From Urechidicola vernalis (GTDB lineage: Bacteria; Bacteroidota; Bacteroidia; Flavobacteriales; Flavobacteriaceae): DNA of 64,000 nucleotides. This document shows, piece by piece, positions 34,327 through 42,741 of the stretch. Both the position numbers and the translations under genes were made by a program. Location: NCBI RefSeq assembly GCF_031846385.1, contig NZ_JAVRHV010000002.1, forward strand, positions 248,001 to 312,000, given 5' to 3'. The notes under the pieces were generated by a model that saw only the letters and a program-made list of their open reading frames with translations, searched no databases and was not told the DNA's origin. The stretch's first letter is position 1. Each line of letters starts with the position of its first letter.

Positions 34327-35748
34327 ATGTCAAATTACGAAGATGAATCTTTTAGAGACTCCATAGGAACCATGAAAAAGGATGGGAAACGCCAATGGGT
34401 GTATCCTAAAAAGCCAAAAGGTCGTTATTACAAATATCGAAAGCAGTTAAGTTATATTTTATTGGGGATGCTTTTTTCAGCTCCCTTTATTAAAATTAAT
34501 GGCAACCAATTTATTTTAATAAATGTAATCGAACGAAAATTTAATATTTTCTCTATTCCATTTTGGCCTCAAGATTTTTATCTTTTTGTAATTTCCATGC
34601 TCATAGGAGTGGTATTCATTACCCTTTTTACAGTTATTTTTGGCCGACTATTTTGTGGGTGGATTTGTCCGCAAACTATTTTTCTAGAAATGATTTTTAG
34701 AAGAATTGAATATGCAATCGAAGGAGATAGAGGTGCACAAAGACGTTTAGCAAAACAAGATTGGAATGCAGACAAAATTAGAAAGAAGCTTTTAAAATGG
34801 TCTATTTTTTTTATCATCTCTTTTATAATTGCCAATATATTTTTGGCTTATATAATAGGGTCTGATGAATTGATTGCTATTATTACCGACAGCCCAAGCA
34901 ATCATGTTAGTGGTTTAATTTCTTTATTAATTTTTACCGGAGTTTTCTATTTTGTGTTCGCTTGGTTTAGAGAGCAAGTTTGTATAATTGTTTGCCCTTA
35001 TGGTCGTTTACAAGGTGTTTTATTAGACAATAAATCGATTAATGTCGCTTACGATCACAAACGCGGAGAAGGAGAAAAAGGGCGTGCAAAATTCAAAAAA
35101 AATGAAGATAGAGATGCTGCTGGTAAAGGCGATTGTATAGATTGTATGCAATGCGTCCATGTTTGTCCTACTGGAATTGATATTAGAAATGGTACGCAAT
35201 TAGAATGTGTAAATTGCACCGCTTGTATTGATGAATGTGACCACATAATGGACAGCATTGACAAACCCAGAGGTCTGATTCGATATGCGTCTGAAGAAAA
35301 CATTGAAAAAGGGTGGAAATTCGAATTTACAGCAAGAATGAAAGGATATACAAGTGTTCTTATTATTCTTACTGGAATGCTCATTGGAATGTTATTTTTA
35401 AGAAGTGATATTGAAGCAACTGTTTTAAGATTACCTGGGCAATTATTCGAAACAAAAGAGAACAATATCATTAGTAATGTATTCACTTATAAATTGGTTA
35501 ACAAAACTTCAAAGGATGTAGAAAATATTACGTTTGAACTCATTTCACATGAAGGAGAAATTAAACTAATTGGGAATGAAGGTTTCAAATTAAAAAGACA
35601 AGAACTGACTAGTGGAACCTTGTTCATCGAGATTAATAAAAAAGATTTAGAAGAATCTAAGGAAAAGCTCAGAATTGGAGTTTATGCCGATGGTAAATTA
35701 ATAGAAACAACAACTACAAACTTTCTTGGACCGAGAAGTTATAGATAA
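34327..35748 (+). CDS. ccoG: Cbb3 oxidase accessory protein CcoG (RdxA/RdxB/FixG family)
   Basis: 473 residues. About five membrane helices are spread over the protein, with CPYGRLQG and two ferredoxin-like clusters: C270, C273, C276, C280 and C294, C297, C300, C304. The C-terminal about 110 residues form an Ig-like domain after a last membrane helix. It is thought to reduce Cu(II) for oxidase assembly. Repeats flank the gene on both sides. Confidence 0.95.
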   Translation: MSNYEDESFRDSIGTMKKDGKRQWVYPKKPKGRYYKYRKQLSYILLGMLFSAPFIKINGNQFILINVIERKFNIFSIPFWPQDFYLFVISMLIGVVFITLFTVIFGRLFCGWICPQTIFLEMIFRRIEYAIEGDRGAQRRLAKQDWNADKIRKKLLKWSIFFIISFIIANIFLAYIIGSDELIAIITDSPSNHVSGLISLLIFTGVFYFVFAWFREQVCIIVCPYGRLQGVLLDNKSINVAYDHKRGEGEKGRAKFKKNEDRDAAGKGDCIDCMQCVHVCPTGIDIRNGTQLECVNCTACIDECDHIMDSIDKPRGLIRYASEENIEKGWKFEFTARMKGYTSVLIILTGMLIGMLFLRSDIEATVLRLPGQLFETKENNIISNVFTYKLVNKTSKDVENITFELISHEGEIKLIGNEGFKLKRQELTSGTLFIEINKKDLEESKEKLRIGVYADGKLIETTTTNFLGPRSYR

Positions 35749-35756
35749 AACAAACT

Positions 35757-35863
35757 AGATTCCCGTTTGCACGGGAATGACAAATAACTGTCAAACTGAG
35801 CCTGTCGAAGTGCTAACCAATAGATTCTTCGACAATCCCGATAACTATCGGGACAGAATGACA
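35757..35863. repeat. Interspersed inverted repeats, copy 2 (compound)
   Basis: TCCCGT and ACGGGA (35761-35776) form a small hairpin ending in AATGACA. Then TGTCA (35789) to TGACA (35863) encloses TGTCGAAG (35803-35810) with CTTCGACA (35827-35834), and TCCCGATA with TATCGGGA (35836-35853). It fills the gap between ccoG and fixH. Confidence 0.65.
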
Positions 35864-35885
35864 AAAAATTAAGCCATATAAACAC

Positions 35886-36329
35886 ATGAAAATAAATTGG
35901 GGAACTAGTATTGTAATTGCCTTCGCACTATTTATAAGCTTTATTTTATTCTTTGTGATTAAGTCACACAATCCAAATAACAAACACGATTTGGTATCTG
36001 AAGAATATTATAAGGATGAATTAAAATTTCAAGACGAAATTGACAAGCAAAACAATGTTAAGAACTTAGAGGAGGCTTTCATAGTTCAAAAAAATTCAGA
36101 CGGTATTGAAATACAGTTTCCATCTCAATTTACTAATGATAATATTTCAGGAGTTGTTATAATGGCAAGGCCTTCTAATAAAGCGCTGGATTTTGAAACA
36201 GCAATTCAATTAAATAATAATAAACTTCTATTGTCAAAGAGCAACTTGGTGGAAGGTAATTGGAACTTGAAAATTGAATTTAGTTCTGAAGGGACTCCTT
36301 ATTTATATAAAAAATCAATTCAATTTTAG
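35886..36329 (+). CDS. ccoH: FixH/CcoH family protein
   Basis: 147 residues with one N-terminal membrane helix (about 8-28) followed by the block HNPNNKHDLVSEEYYKDEL, typical of FixH. FixH is an assembly factor of cbb3 oxidase. The stop is directly followed by the SafE-type gene. Confidence 0.88.
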   Translation: MKINWGTSIVIAFALFISFILFFVIKSHNPNNKHDLVSEEYYKDELKFQDEIDKQNNVKNLEEAFIVQKNSDGIEIQFPSQFTNDNISGVVIMARPSNKALDFETAIQLNNNKLLLSKSNLVEGNWNLKIEFSSEGTPYLYKKSIQF

Positions 36330-37049
36330 TTGTTGTACTCGGCGTTCATATTAGGATTATTAGGTAGTTTTCACTGTGCAGGTATGTGTGGCCCTATTGC
36401 CTTTGTTTTACCTATTGATCGCTCTAATAGTGCCAAAAAATTAGTTCAAATTGGCCTCTATCATATCGGCAGGCTCCTCACCTATTCTTTTATTGGATTT
36501 ATTTTTGGCTGGATTGGTAAAGGCCTATATCTGGCAGGATTTCAGCAGCGTATTTCAATTTTAATTGGCGTTTTAATGATTATGATGATTTTGATACCGG
36601 TTAGAATTTTCAATAAATATAATTTCTCTAAACCTTTGTACTCTGCAGTTGGAAAGGTTAAATCAGGTTTAGGAAAATTACTGAAAAGAAAATCGAATAA
36701 AGCACTTTTCTCAATTGGCATATTAAACGGTTTTCTTCCATGTGGAATGGTATACATGGCCTTGGTAGGTGCTATGGCCGGGGGCACGTCTTTAGATGGC
36801 GCATTCTATATGGCTTTGTTCGGTTTAGGAACTATTCCTTTAATGACTATGGCCGTTTATTTAGGCAACTTTTTATCTTTAAACGTACGTGCTAAAATTC
36901 AAAAAGCGGTACCCATATTTGTTGTGGTTATTGGGCTACTTTTTATTACTAGGGGATTGGGATTAGGCATCCCTTACATCTCCCCTTCGGACGCTTCATT
37001 GACTATCAGTAATGAAACCATTGATTGTGTGGACATACCAATTGAATAA
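36330..37049 (+). CDS. Sulfite exporter TauE/SafE-type membrane protein (COG2836 type), TTG start
   Basis: 239 residues, about six membrane helices. The motifs GSFHCAGMCGPIAF near the N-terminus and NGFLPCGMVYMAL in the middle place it in the DsbD-like/SafE group often linked to cbb3 oxidase and possibly copper handling. There is no ATG before the motif; TTG at 36330, directly after the fixH stop, is the likely start, by translational coupling. Its exact role is not established here. Confidence 0.88.
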   Translation: MLYSAFILGLLGSFHCAGMCGPIAFVLPIDRSNSAKKLVQIGLYHIGRLLTYSFIGFIFGWIGKGLYLAGFQQRISILIGVLMIMMILIPVRIFNKYNFSKPLYSAVGKVKSGLGKLLKRKSNKALFSIGILNGFLPCGMVYMALVGAMAGGTSLDGAFYMALFGLGTIPLMTMAVYLGNFLSLNVRAKIQKAVPIFVVVIGLLFITRGLGLGIPYISPSDASLTISNETIDCVDIPIE

Positions 37050-37052
37050 TCT

Positions 37053-37117
37053 TGTCATTCGGAGTGAATACGAAGAATCTCATAGCATAAAGATTCTTCA
37101 CTTCGTTCAGAATGACA
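37053..37117. repeat. Interspersed inverted repeat, copy 3
   Basis: TGTCATTC (37053-37060) pairs with GAATGACA (37110-37117), and GAAGAATCT (37072-37080) with AGATTCTTC (37091-37099) around a 10-base loop. It is the clearest copy of the family and follows the last cco gene, where it may also act as a transcript end. Confidence 0.7.
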
Positions 37118-37119
37118 AT

Positions 37120-37149
37120 AAAAAATGGCAACCTTTTTAGATTGCCATT
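37120..37149 (-). terminator. Rho-independent terminator of the pseudouridine synthase gene
   Basis: On the minus strand AATGGCAA (37149-37142) pairs with TTGCCATT (37131-37124) around a 10-base loop and is followed by a T-run. It lies 26 bases after the stop at 37175. Confidence 0.75.
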
Positions 37150-37174
37150 CCCAATTTTATTTTATCCGAAATGA

Positions 37175-38044
37175 TTAAATCATATTTAAATTAATCACTT
37201 CTTGATTTGTCAAAGGTCTATAATGACCTCTCGGTAAATTCTTTTTTGTCAATCCTGCAAAAATCACACGATCTAATTTGGTAACTGTATATCCAAAATG
37301 ATCAAAAATCTTACGTACAATTCTATTTCTACCAGAATGAATTTCGATTCCAACTTCTGTTTTTGGCTGTCCGTCTATATAAGAAATTGCATCAACAAAG
37401 ACCATCTTCCCTTCTAGCATAAAGTTCTGGCTAATTTTTTGCAAATCTCTTAAATCTAACTTCTTATCTAACGTAGCATGATACAACTTTTTTACATCGT
37501 GCTTTGGATGCGTCAACTTTTTAGCCATTTCACCATCGTTGGTAAACAACAACAAACCCGTTGTATTTCTATCCAAACGACCTACCGGATAAATACGTTC
37601 TTTGGTAGCATTGTCTATAATATCCATAACTGTTCTACGACCGCGATCATCATCCATGGTAGTGATATAATTCTTTGGCTTATTTAACAGTATATAGCGC
37701 TTTTCTTCAATTGATAATAACTGCCCATCAAAATGAACAGTGTCATTTTCTTGCACCTTATAACCCATTTCTGTAACGATTTTACCGTTTACAGTTGCAT
37801 TACCAGCGGCAATAAATACATCCGCTTCTCTACGAGAACAAATTCCAGCGTTGGCAATATATTTATTCAAACGAATTCCATCTGCAACATTTTCCTTTTT
37901 AGGCATTGCATTCGGTTTTCTTTTAAACGTTTTGATATTCTGAGGGTTGGGACGAAAATTTTTCGTTTTCATCTTTTTAACACCCGATTTTTGAGGAGTA
38001 CTTTTTTTAGCATGTCGTCCTCGCGACGATTTTTCTCTGGCCAT
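37175..38044 (-). CDS. RsuA/RluB-family pseudouridine synthase
   Basis: 289 residues from the ATG at 38044; a TTG at 38062 lies in the -7 element and is rejected. After a basic tail of about 60 residues (RGRHAKK, RKPNAMPKK) comes an S4 domain (IRLNKYIANAGICSRREAD) and the catalytic block GRLDRNTTGLLLFTNDG. It modifies rRNA uridine, most likely in 23S (RluB type). Site specificity is not certain. Confidence 0.92.
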   Translation of the reverse strand: MAREKSSRGRHAKKSTPQKSGVKKMKTKNFRPNPQNIKTFKRKPNAMPKKENVADGIRLNKYIANAGICSRREADVFIAAGNATVNGKIVTEMGYKVQENDTVHFDGQLLSIEEKRYILLNKPKNYITTMDDDRGRRTVMDIIDNATKERIYPVGRLDRNTTGLLLFTNDGEMAKKLTHPKHDVKKLYHATLDKKLDLRDLQKISQNFMLEGKMVFVDAISYIDGQPKTEVGIEIHSGRNRIVRKIFDHFGYTVTKLDRVIFAGLTKKNLPRGHYRPLTNQEVINLNMI

Positions 38045-38059
38045 AATTTTAAATTTTTG

Positions 38060-38067
38060 CAAAGATA
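38060..38067 (-). promoter_or_regulatory. -7 element of the pseudouridine synthase gene
   Basis: TATCTTTG on the minus strand matches TAnnTTTG, 15 bases before the ATG at 38044, and implies a short 5' leader. Confidence 0.55.
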
Positions 38068-38081
38068 TGACTTTAAATCAT

Positions 38082-38996
38082 TTAATTATTCAAAATCTTA
38101 TCAATTATAAGATTTACGTCTATTAGTACTAAACTGAATATCCCTGCAAAAATGAGTAATTTAATTAAATTGTGTAATAATCTATACCTACTCTTTGTAT
38201 CTGACTTCCATAGCAAAAATAAGAACAGTGGCATGCCAAATAACGAAGTTATAAAGTATATTTTCATCCATCCAATTTCTGGGTATTGCCATAAAATATA
38301 CATTGGAACGATCATAGCAATACTAATAATGGTTATAAACTTTTTAGTCAATGAAATTCCATACTTAATTGGAACAGTGTGATAATTAACCAAAATATCA
38401 CCTTGCATGTTTTCCATGTTTTTTACTAGTTCACGAATTAGCAATAAAGCAAATAAGAAAAAAGCATGAATAAAAATGATTTCTGAGAAATTCTTAAAAT
38501 AAACAAATACTGCAAAGAATGGCAAAATAGTAAGTGTCGTCACAGAAAACAGCCCCACCATTGGATATCGTTTTAACTTATGTGAATAAAACCAGATAAG
38601 AAATATATACACAGAAAAGAACAATGCCGCTTTCCAGGAAACAAAAAAGGCAAACAGAACTCCAACAAAATTTAATGAAAAGTAGATTGTCAGTTTAGTT
38701 TGCTGACTTACATAACTATCGATTCTAGATTTAACCGGCCTATTGATTTGATCTGTTTCTTTATCATAGAAATTATTAATGATATATCCTGATGCTACAA
38801 CACAAACAGTTGCCAACACTACCAAAAATAAATTGGCATCCAATAATACATTCTTAACTGACTTTTGAGGAGAAAAAATGAAAAGTGCCGCTAAATATTG
38901 TGCTGCAACTAAAGTGAGGATATTATACCCTCTCACTACAGAAAATAAACTTAATAGTTTAAATAAATAAGTCTGATTATTATTAGAAGTACTCAT
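38082..38996 (-). CDS. UbiA-family prenyltransferase
   Basis: 304 residues with about eight or nine membrane helices. The aspartate-rich motif appears as N74-N-F-Y-D78-K-E-T-D82, a variant of NDxxDxxxD that binds prenyl diphosphate via magnesium. A second conserved region is VKNMENMQGD. UbiA enzymes attach polyprenyl chains to aromatic or glycerol acceptors. It sits downstream of mevalonate kinase and decarboxylase genes, which make the isoprenoid donor, but the acceptor is not known from sequence. Confidence 0.88.
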   Translation of the reverse strand: MSTSNNNQTYLFKLLSLFSVVRGYNILTLVAAQYLAALFIFSPQKSVKNVLLDANLFLVVLATVCVVASGYIINNFYDKETDQINRPVKSRIDSYVSQQTKLTIYFSLNFVGVLFAFFVSWKAALFFSVYIFLIWFYSHKLKRYPMVGLFSVTTLTILPFFAVFVYFKNFSEIIFIHAFFLFALLLIRELVKNMENMQGDILVNYHTVPIKYGISLTKKFITIISIAMIVPMYILWQYPEIGWMKIYFITSLFGMPLFLFLLWKSDTKSRYRLLHNLIKLLIFAGIFSLVLIDVNLIIDKILNN

Positions 38997-39030
38997 AATT
39001 CTTTTTGAAGTGTTGAATTATGAATTAAAT

Positions 39031-39957
39031 TTAAAATCTGTAAACCAATTCTAACTTGTATTTTTTTAGCAATTCCTTAGCGTGGACGTAATCTTCAGTA
39101 AACCCAAGAATATATCCTCCACCTCCAGAGCCACATAACTTTAAAAAATAAGCATTTGTGTCTATCCCTTGCTGCCACAGCGAATGGAATGCTTTTGGTA
39201 TCATCGGTTTAAAGTTCGATAATACCACTTTAGATAATTGCTTCACATTACCAAATAATGACTTTACATTTCCATGTAAAAAGTCCTCAATACATGCATC
39301 GGTATAATTTGCAAAGTCTTCATTAATCATTTTACGGAACCCTTCATTCTTCATCTTATTCATAAAGATGTTAATCATTGGCGCTGTTTCACCAATCATT
39401 TCAGAGTCTAATAAAAACACGGCTCCCTTTCCTTCTTTTTGAGAAGGAATACCAGTTGCTTCTAAGTTATCTTTTGAATTGATTAAAATTGGCAAACTTA
39501 AATAGGAGTTTAATGGGTCTAAACCAGAACTCTTTCCATGAAAAAAAGATTCCATCAAAGAAAAAATTGATTTCAATTTCAATAATTTCTCTCTAGTAAG
39601 GCTTTCTAAAACTGTAATCTTATCATCTACATACTTATCGTAAATAGCTGCTACCAATGCCCCAGAACTTCCTACCCCATATCCCTGTGGAATACTAGAA
39701 TCGAAATACATACCGGCATCAACGTCTGATTTAAATTCATCCAATCTAAACTGAACCAACTCCGAATCTAAATTTGACAAATACGAATGGAACTTTAACA
39801 AGTTTTTGTTCGACTCTAAAGCCTTTTCACTTAATTCTTCAGAAGATTTTAATGCACCTTGATAAGAATTATATGGAATCGCCAATCCTTTAGAATCTTT
39901 GATAATTCCATATTCTCCAAACAATAAAATTTTTGCGTAAAAAAGGGGTCCCTTCAT
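39031..39957 (-). CDS. mvaK1: GHMP kinase, probable mevalonate kinase
   Basis: 308 residues. The N-terminal KILLFGEYGII, the ATP loop PQGYGVGSSGALVAA (90-104) and the C-terminal CGSGGGGYILGF are GHMP motifs in the mevalonate kinase order. It phosphorylates mevalonate with ATP. Immediate neighbourhood with mvaD, 60 bases away, supports the isoprenoid pathway. Phosphomevalonate kinase cannot be excluded by eye. Confidence 0.85.
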   Translation of the reverse strand: MKGPLFYAKILLFGEYGIIKDSKGLAIPYNSYQGALKSSEELSEKALESNKNLLKFHSYLSNLDSELVQFRLDEFKSDVDAGMYFDSSIPQGYGVGSSGALVAAIYDKYVDDKITVLESLTREKLLKLKSIFSLMESFFHGKSSGLDPLNSYLSLPILINSKDNLEATGIPSQKEGKGAVFLLDSEMIGETAPMINIFMNKMKNEGFRKMINEDFANYTDACIEDFLHGNVKSLFGNVKQLSKVVLSNFKPMIPKAFHSLWQQGIDTNAYFLKLCGSGGGGYILGFTEDYVHAKELLKKYKLELVYRF

Positions 39958-40017
39958 ATGTTTCGTTTTATAATTAGCAATAAATAATTGTCAATTATAT
40001 CTGGAGTAAATTTTGGT

Positions 40018-41115
40018 TTAATTCAATTGTTGGGCTCCCTTGCCAACAACATCGCAAATATAGTGATTATTTTGACAGTATTGTGCCATTTCTTTTTCAA
40101 CAAATTTAGCAACTGTCTCTTTTTCAGATACTGGAAATAACAAATGAACATTTGCTCCTGCATCTAACGTAAAGCATAAATGAGAATTACTTTCTTTTCT
40201 ATACTCCCAAATCTTGTTAATAATTTTTAAGGTATTTGGCTTCATTAAAATAAAATAGGGGTTCGAAGTCATCATCATTGCATGTAAAGTAAGAGCTTCA
40301 CTTTCTACCAAATTAACAAATGCGTCGAGATCTCCTGACTTTAATATTCCTTTTATTCTAGCAATATTTTCATTGGCTTGACTAAATCGTTGTTCGGCAA
40401 ACGGATGTCCGTGCATTAAATTATGCCCTACTGTGCTACTCACTTGCTTCTCGCCCTTATCAACCAACAAAATAGTATCTTGGTAGTTTTTAAAATTTGA
40501 GTGCACCTCATCTTTAAATTCGACTCCAAATAAATCCGAACTGCCATTAATATCTTTATGTTCTCCCCAAACAACTAATTCTCCCTTTACACTTCTACAG
40601 GCACTACCGGATCCTAATCGCGCCAAAAACGATGCTTTCTTAAAAAAGTAATCATCTGTCATCTCCAGAACCGACAAAGAACGTTCTAAACTCATGATGC
40701 ACAGAGCAATCGCACTCATACCACTTGCCGAGGATGCAATACCAGAACTATGCGGAAATGAATTTTCAGATTCGATTTTAAACTTATAGTCTTTTAAATA
40801 TGGGCAATATGATTCGATACGTTTAAAGAAAGTTGAAATTTTAGGCTTAAATGCTTCGTTTTTCTCTCCTTCAAAAAACACGTCGAAATCAAAGTCGTTC
40901 GTAGCAACTATCTCCTCATTTTTTTCAAATGTCATTTTTGTAATTGTATGACAATTGTTCAACGTAAAACTAATAGATGCATTCTTTGGTAACTGAGGGT
41001 TGCGTTTACCCCAATATTTAACCAAGGCTATATTGCTTGGTGTTTTCCAAGTTACATCTTCGTTTGTAACTGATGTAACTTCTGCGGAATTAAAAATAAA
41101 ATCTTTTTCTATCAA
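40018..41115 (-). CDS. mvaD: Diphosphomevalonate decarboxylase
   Basis: 365 residues. TPSNIALVKYWGKRN (25-39), the phosphate-binding loop FPHSSGIASSASG (about 119-131), RLGSGSACRSVKGELVVWGEH and the late LDAGANVHLLFP are family blocks. It makes isopentenyl diphosphate with ATP and loss of CO2. It leads the mvaD-mvaK-ubiA-type unit on the minus strand. Confidence 0.95.
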   Translation of the reverse strand: MIEKDFIFNSAEVTSVTNEDVTWKTPSNIALVKYWGKRNPQLPKNASISFTLNNCHTITKMTFEKNEEIVATNDFDFDVFFEGEKNEAFKPKISTFFKRIESYCPYLKDYKFKIESENSFPHSSGIASSASGMSAIALCIMSLERSLSVLEMTDDYFFKKASFLARLGSGSACRSVKGELVVWGEHKDINGSSDLFGVEFKDEVHSNFKNYQDTILLVDKGEKQVSSTVGHNLMHGHPFAEQRFSQANENIARIKGILKSGDLDAFVNLVESEALTLHAMMMTSNPYFILMKPNTLKIINKIWEYRKESNSHLCFTLDAGANVHLLFPVSEKETVAKFVEKEMAQYCQNNHYICDVVGKGAQQLN

Positions 41116-41125
41116 AGTAAAAGTG

Positions 41126-41155
41126 TTTGTGCAAAAATAAGATTAATTACTTTTG
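41126..41155. promoter_or_regulatory. Divergent promoters of mvaD and the 77-residue gene
   Basis: On the minus strand TATTTTTG (41139-41132) fits the -7 motif for mvaD. On the plus strand TTTG (41126-41129), 18 bases and TACTTTTG (41148-41155) fit both elements for the small gene at 41173. The two promoters overlap in 30 bases. Confidence 0.65.
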
Positions 41156-41172
41156 TTGCATAATAATAAAAG

Positions 41173-41406
41173 ATGTCTAGAAAAATAAAATTGATTTGGG
41201 ATTTTAAAGGCCCTGTATGCCACAAAACAGCAGAACATCACGCAATTCATTTAAAAGAATTTGCTCAAATGGAAAATCTTCCGTTTTATGATATTGGCTT
41301 TATCGAAATCTCCGAAATGCACGCTATTACTTTTGTAATTGTTGATAATCCAAATATGAAAACGTATAGAGACACCTTAAAACCTCATAGAGGGGAACTA
41401 GTATAA
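41173..41406 (+). CDS. Small conserved-looking protein of unknown function
   Basis: 77 residues, no signal peptide or membrane helix. It is His-rich in the middle (CHKTAEHHAIHLKEF) and has a compact alpha/beta look ending in TLKPHRGELV. A full Bacteroidota promoter stands before it. I do not recognise a family. The CxxxxxHH...H cluster could bind a metal, which is a guess. Confidence 0.78.
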   Translation: MSRKIKLIWDFKGPVCHKTAEHHAIHLKEFAQMENLPFYDIGFIEISEMHAITFVIVDNPNMKTYRDTLKPHRGELV

Positions 41407-41532
41407 AAACTTCTTTTTAATAATTAAAAATTCTGACAGTCTCTATTACCAAATAGAATATTAAGTTTTTTTGAATATATTTACATTAGAATTTCATTAA
41501 AAATTGCATTAGAAATTTTCGGTTAAAATAAC

Positions 41533-42024
41533 ATGACTGCAAAACCCCTTTCAAGAAAACAACAAATCATTGCTATTGTTTTACTAAATATTGGCATCGA
41601 TCAATTTAGTAAATATTTAGTGCGATTAACATTGGTTAAAAATGAAGTTACTGGAGTTTTATTTGATTTTATTCTATTTAAAAATGTAGATAATTCTGGA
41701 GCTGCCTTAGGCATTGGTTCGGATTTACCTTCCATGCTTAAAACCATGTATTTTCAACTACTCCCTGTTGTATTTTTAATTTACCTTTTGCGTTTAATTT
41801 TAAAATCTCCCGAATTTTCAAAATTATTAGTAACAGGAATAGCTTTTGCCATTGGAGGTGGATTTGGAAATGTTATAGACCGAATAGTTGATGGCTATGT
41901 TACCGATTTCATCATATTAAATGTAGGTTTTTTTAAAAATGGCGTTTTTAATATTGCTGATGTTTCTATTGTTGTGGGTATTATCTTAGTCTTTACAGAT
42001 ATTTTTATGAATAGAAAGAAGTAG
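41533..42024 (+). CDS. lspA: Lipoprotein signal peptidase (signal peptidase II)
   Basis: 163 residues with four membrane helices. The catalytic aspartates are D125 (GYVTDFI) and D143 (FNIADV), and FGNVIDR (111-117) is conserved. It cleaves prolipoproteins after lipidation; the sulfatase lipoprotein at 4238-6010 is a possible client. It stands alone before a strong terminator. Confidence 0.96.
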   Translation: MTAKPLSRKQQIIAIVLLNIGIDQFSKYLVRLTLVKNEVTGVLFDFILFKNVDNSGAALGIGSDLPSMLKTMYFQLLPVVFLIYLLRLILKSPEFSKLLVTGIAFAIGGGFGNVIDRIVDGYVTDFIILNVGFFKNGVFNIADVSIVVGIILVFTDIFMNRKK

Positions 42025-42052
42025 TTTATTCCATTTCAAAGTAAATATATAC

Positions 42053-42088
42053 AAAAAAAAGCGAGTACATTTTGTACTCGCTTTTTTT
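42053..42088. terminator. Bidirectional rho-independent terminator
   Basis: GCGAGTACA (42061-42069), loop TTT, TGTACTCGC (42073-42081) are flanked by eight A and seven T. It ends lspA on the plus strand and the tRNA/YqeY unit on the minus strand. Confidence 0.92.
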
Positions 42089-42096
42089 ATATTAAG

Positions 42097-42170
42097 TGAC
42101 CCCGACAGGATTCAAACCTGTAACCCTCAGAGCCGAAATCTGATGCGCTATTCAGTTGCGCCACGGGGCC
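42097..42170 (-). tRNA. tRNA-Arg (anticodon UCG)
   Basis: The minus strand folds into a full cloverleaf: acceptor GGCCCCG/CGGGGTC, D stem GCGC, anticodon stem TCAGA/TCTGA with loop TTTCGGC (anticodon TCG), T stem ACAGG/CCTGT with TTTGAAT loop. The discriminator base is A and no CCA is encoded. UCG reads CGA and probably other CGN arginine codons. Confidence 0.95.
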
Positions 42171-42185
42171 TAAACACTTAAAAAA

Positions 42186-42635
42186 TTACTTGCTAAGTAA
42201 TTCTTTTACAATTGTAGAAATCGCTTTACCATCCGCTTTACCGGCCAATTCTTTAGAAGCTATTCCCATAACCTTTCCCATATCTTTCATTCCATCTGCT
42301 CCAACTTTTGCAATCAAATCCGTAATAAAAGTTTTAAGATCTTCTGTACTCATTTGAGCAGGTAAAAACTGAGCAATTATTTCTGCTTCAGCCAATTCTG
42401 GATCCGCTAAATCTTGCCTAGATTGCTCTACATATAAAGCAGCGCTATCTTTACGTTGCTTAACCAACTTTTGCAATAGTTTTATCTCTTCTGCTTCACC
42501 AAATTGAATATCTCCTCCTTTGGTTTGAGCCAATAGTATCTCTGACTTAACGGCTCTTAAAGATTGCAATGCAACGCTGTCTTTCGACTTCATTGCCTCC
42601 TTCATTTTCACCATTATTTTTGCTTGTAAACTCAT
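42186..42635 (-). CDS. GatB/YqeY-domain protein
   Basis: 149 residues covering one YqeY domain. MKSKDSVALQSLRAVKSEI near the N-terminus and the C-terminal DMGKVMGIASKELAGKADGK are family blocks. YqeY resembles the tRNA-binding tail of GatB, but its role is not known. It lies 16 bases before tRNA-Arg on the same strand and after the ftsZ terminator. Confidence 0.93.
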   Translation of the reverse strand: MSLQAKIMVKMKEAMKSKDSVALQSLRAVKSEILLAQTKGGDIQFGEAEEIKLLQKLVKQRKDSAALYVEQSRQDLADPELAEAEIIAQFLPAQMSTEDLKTFITDLIAKVGADGMKDMGKVMGIASKELAGKADGKAISTIVKELLSK

Positions 42636-42664
42636 ATCGTTTGTATTAGTCTGCGAAGATAAAA

Positions 42665-42705
42665 AAAACTCGAACTAAATTCAACTTAATGAATACATTC
42701 GAGTT
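42665..42705 (-). terminator. Rho-independent terminator of the dcw cluster after ftsZ
   Basis: On the minus strand AAACTCGAA (42705-42697) pairs with TTCGAGTTT (42673-42665), a weaker ATTCA/TGAAT stem lies inside, and an eight-T run follows. It is 36 bases after the ftsZ stop. Confidence 0.8.
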
Positions 42706-42741
42706 TCTTGGGGTTAAAATCTTACTTTACTCTTAAAATCC

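Noticed and set aside
34176..37117. Possible CRISPR array or insertion sequence from the repeats in the cco cluster
   Set aside because: The copies are kilobases apart, differ from one another, have no regular spacers and no transposase gene between them.
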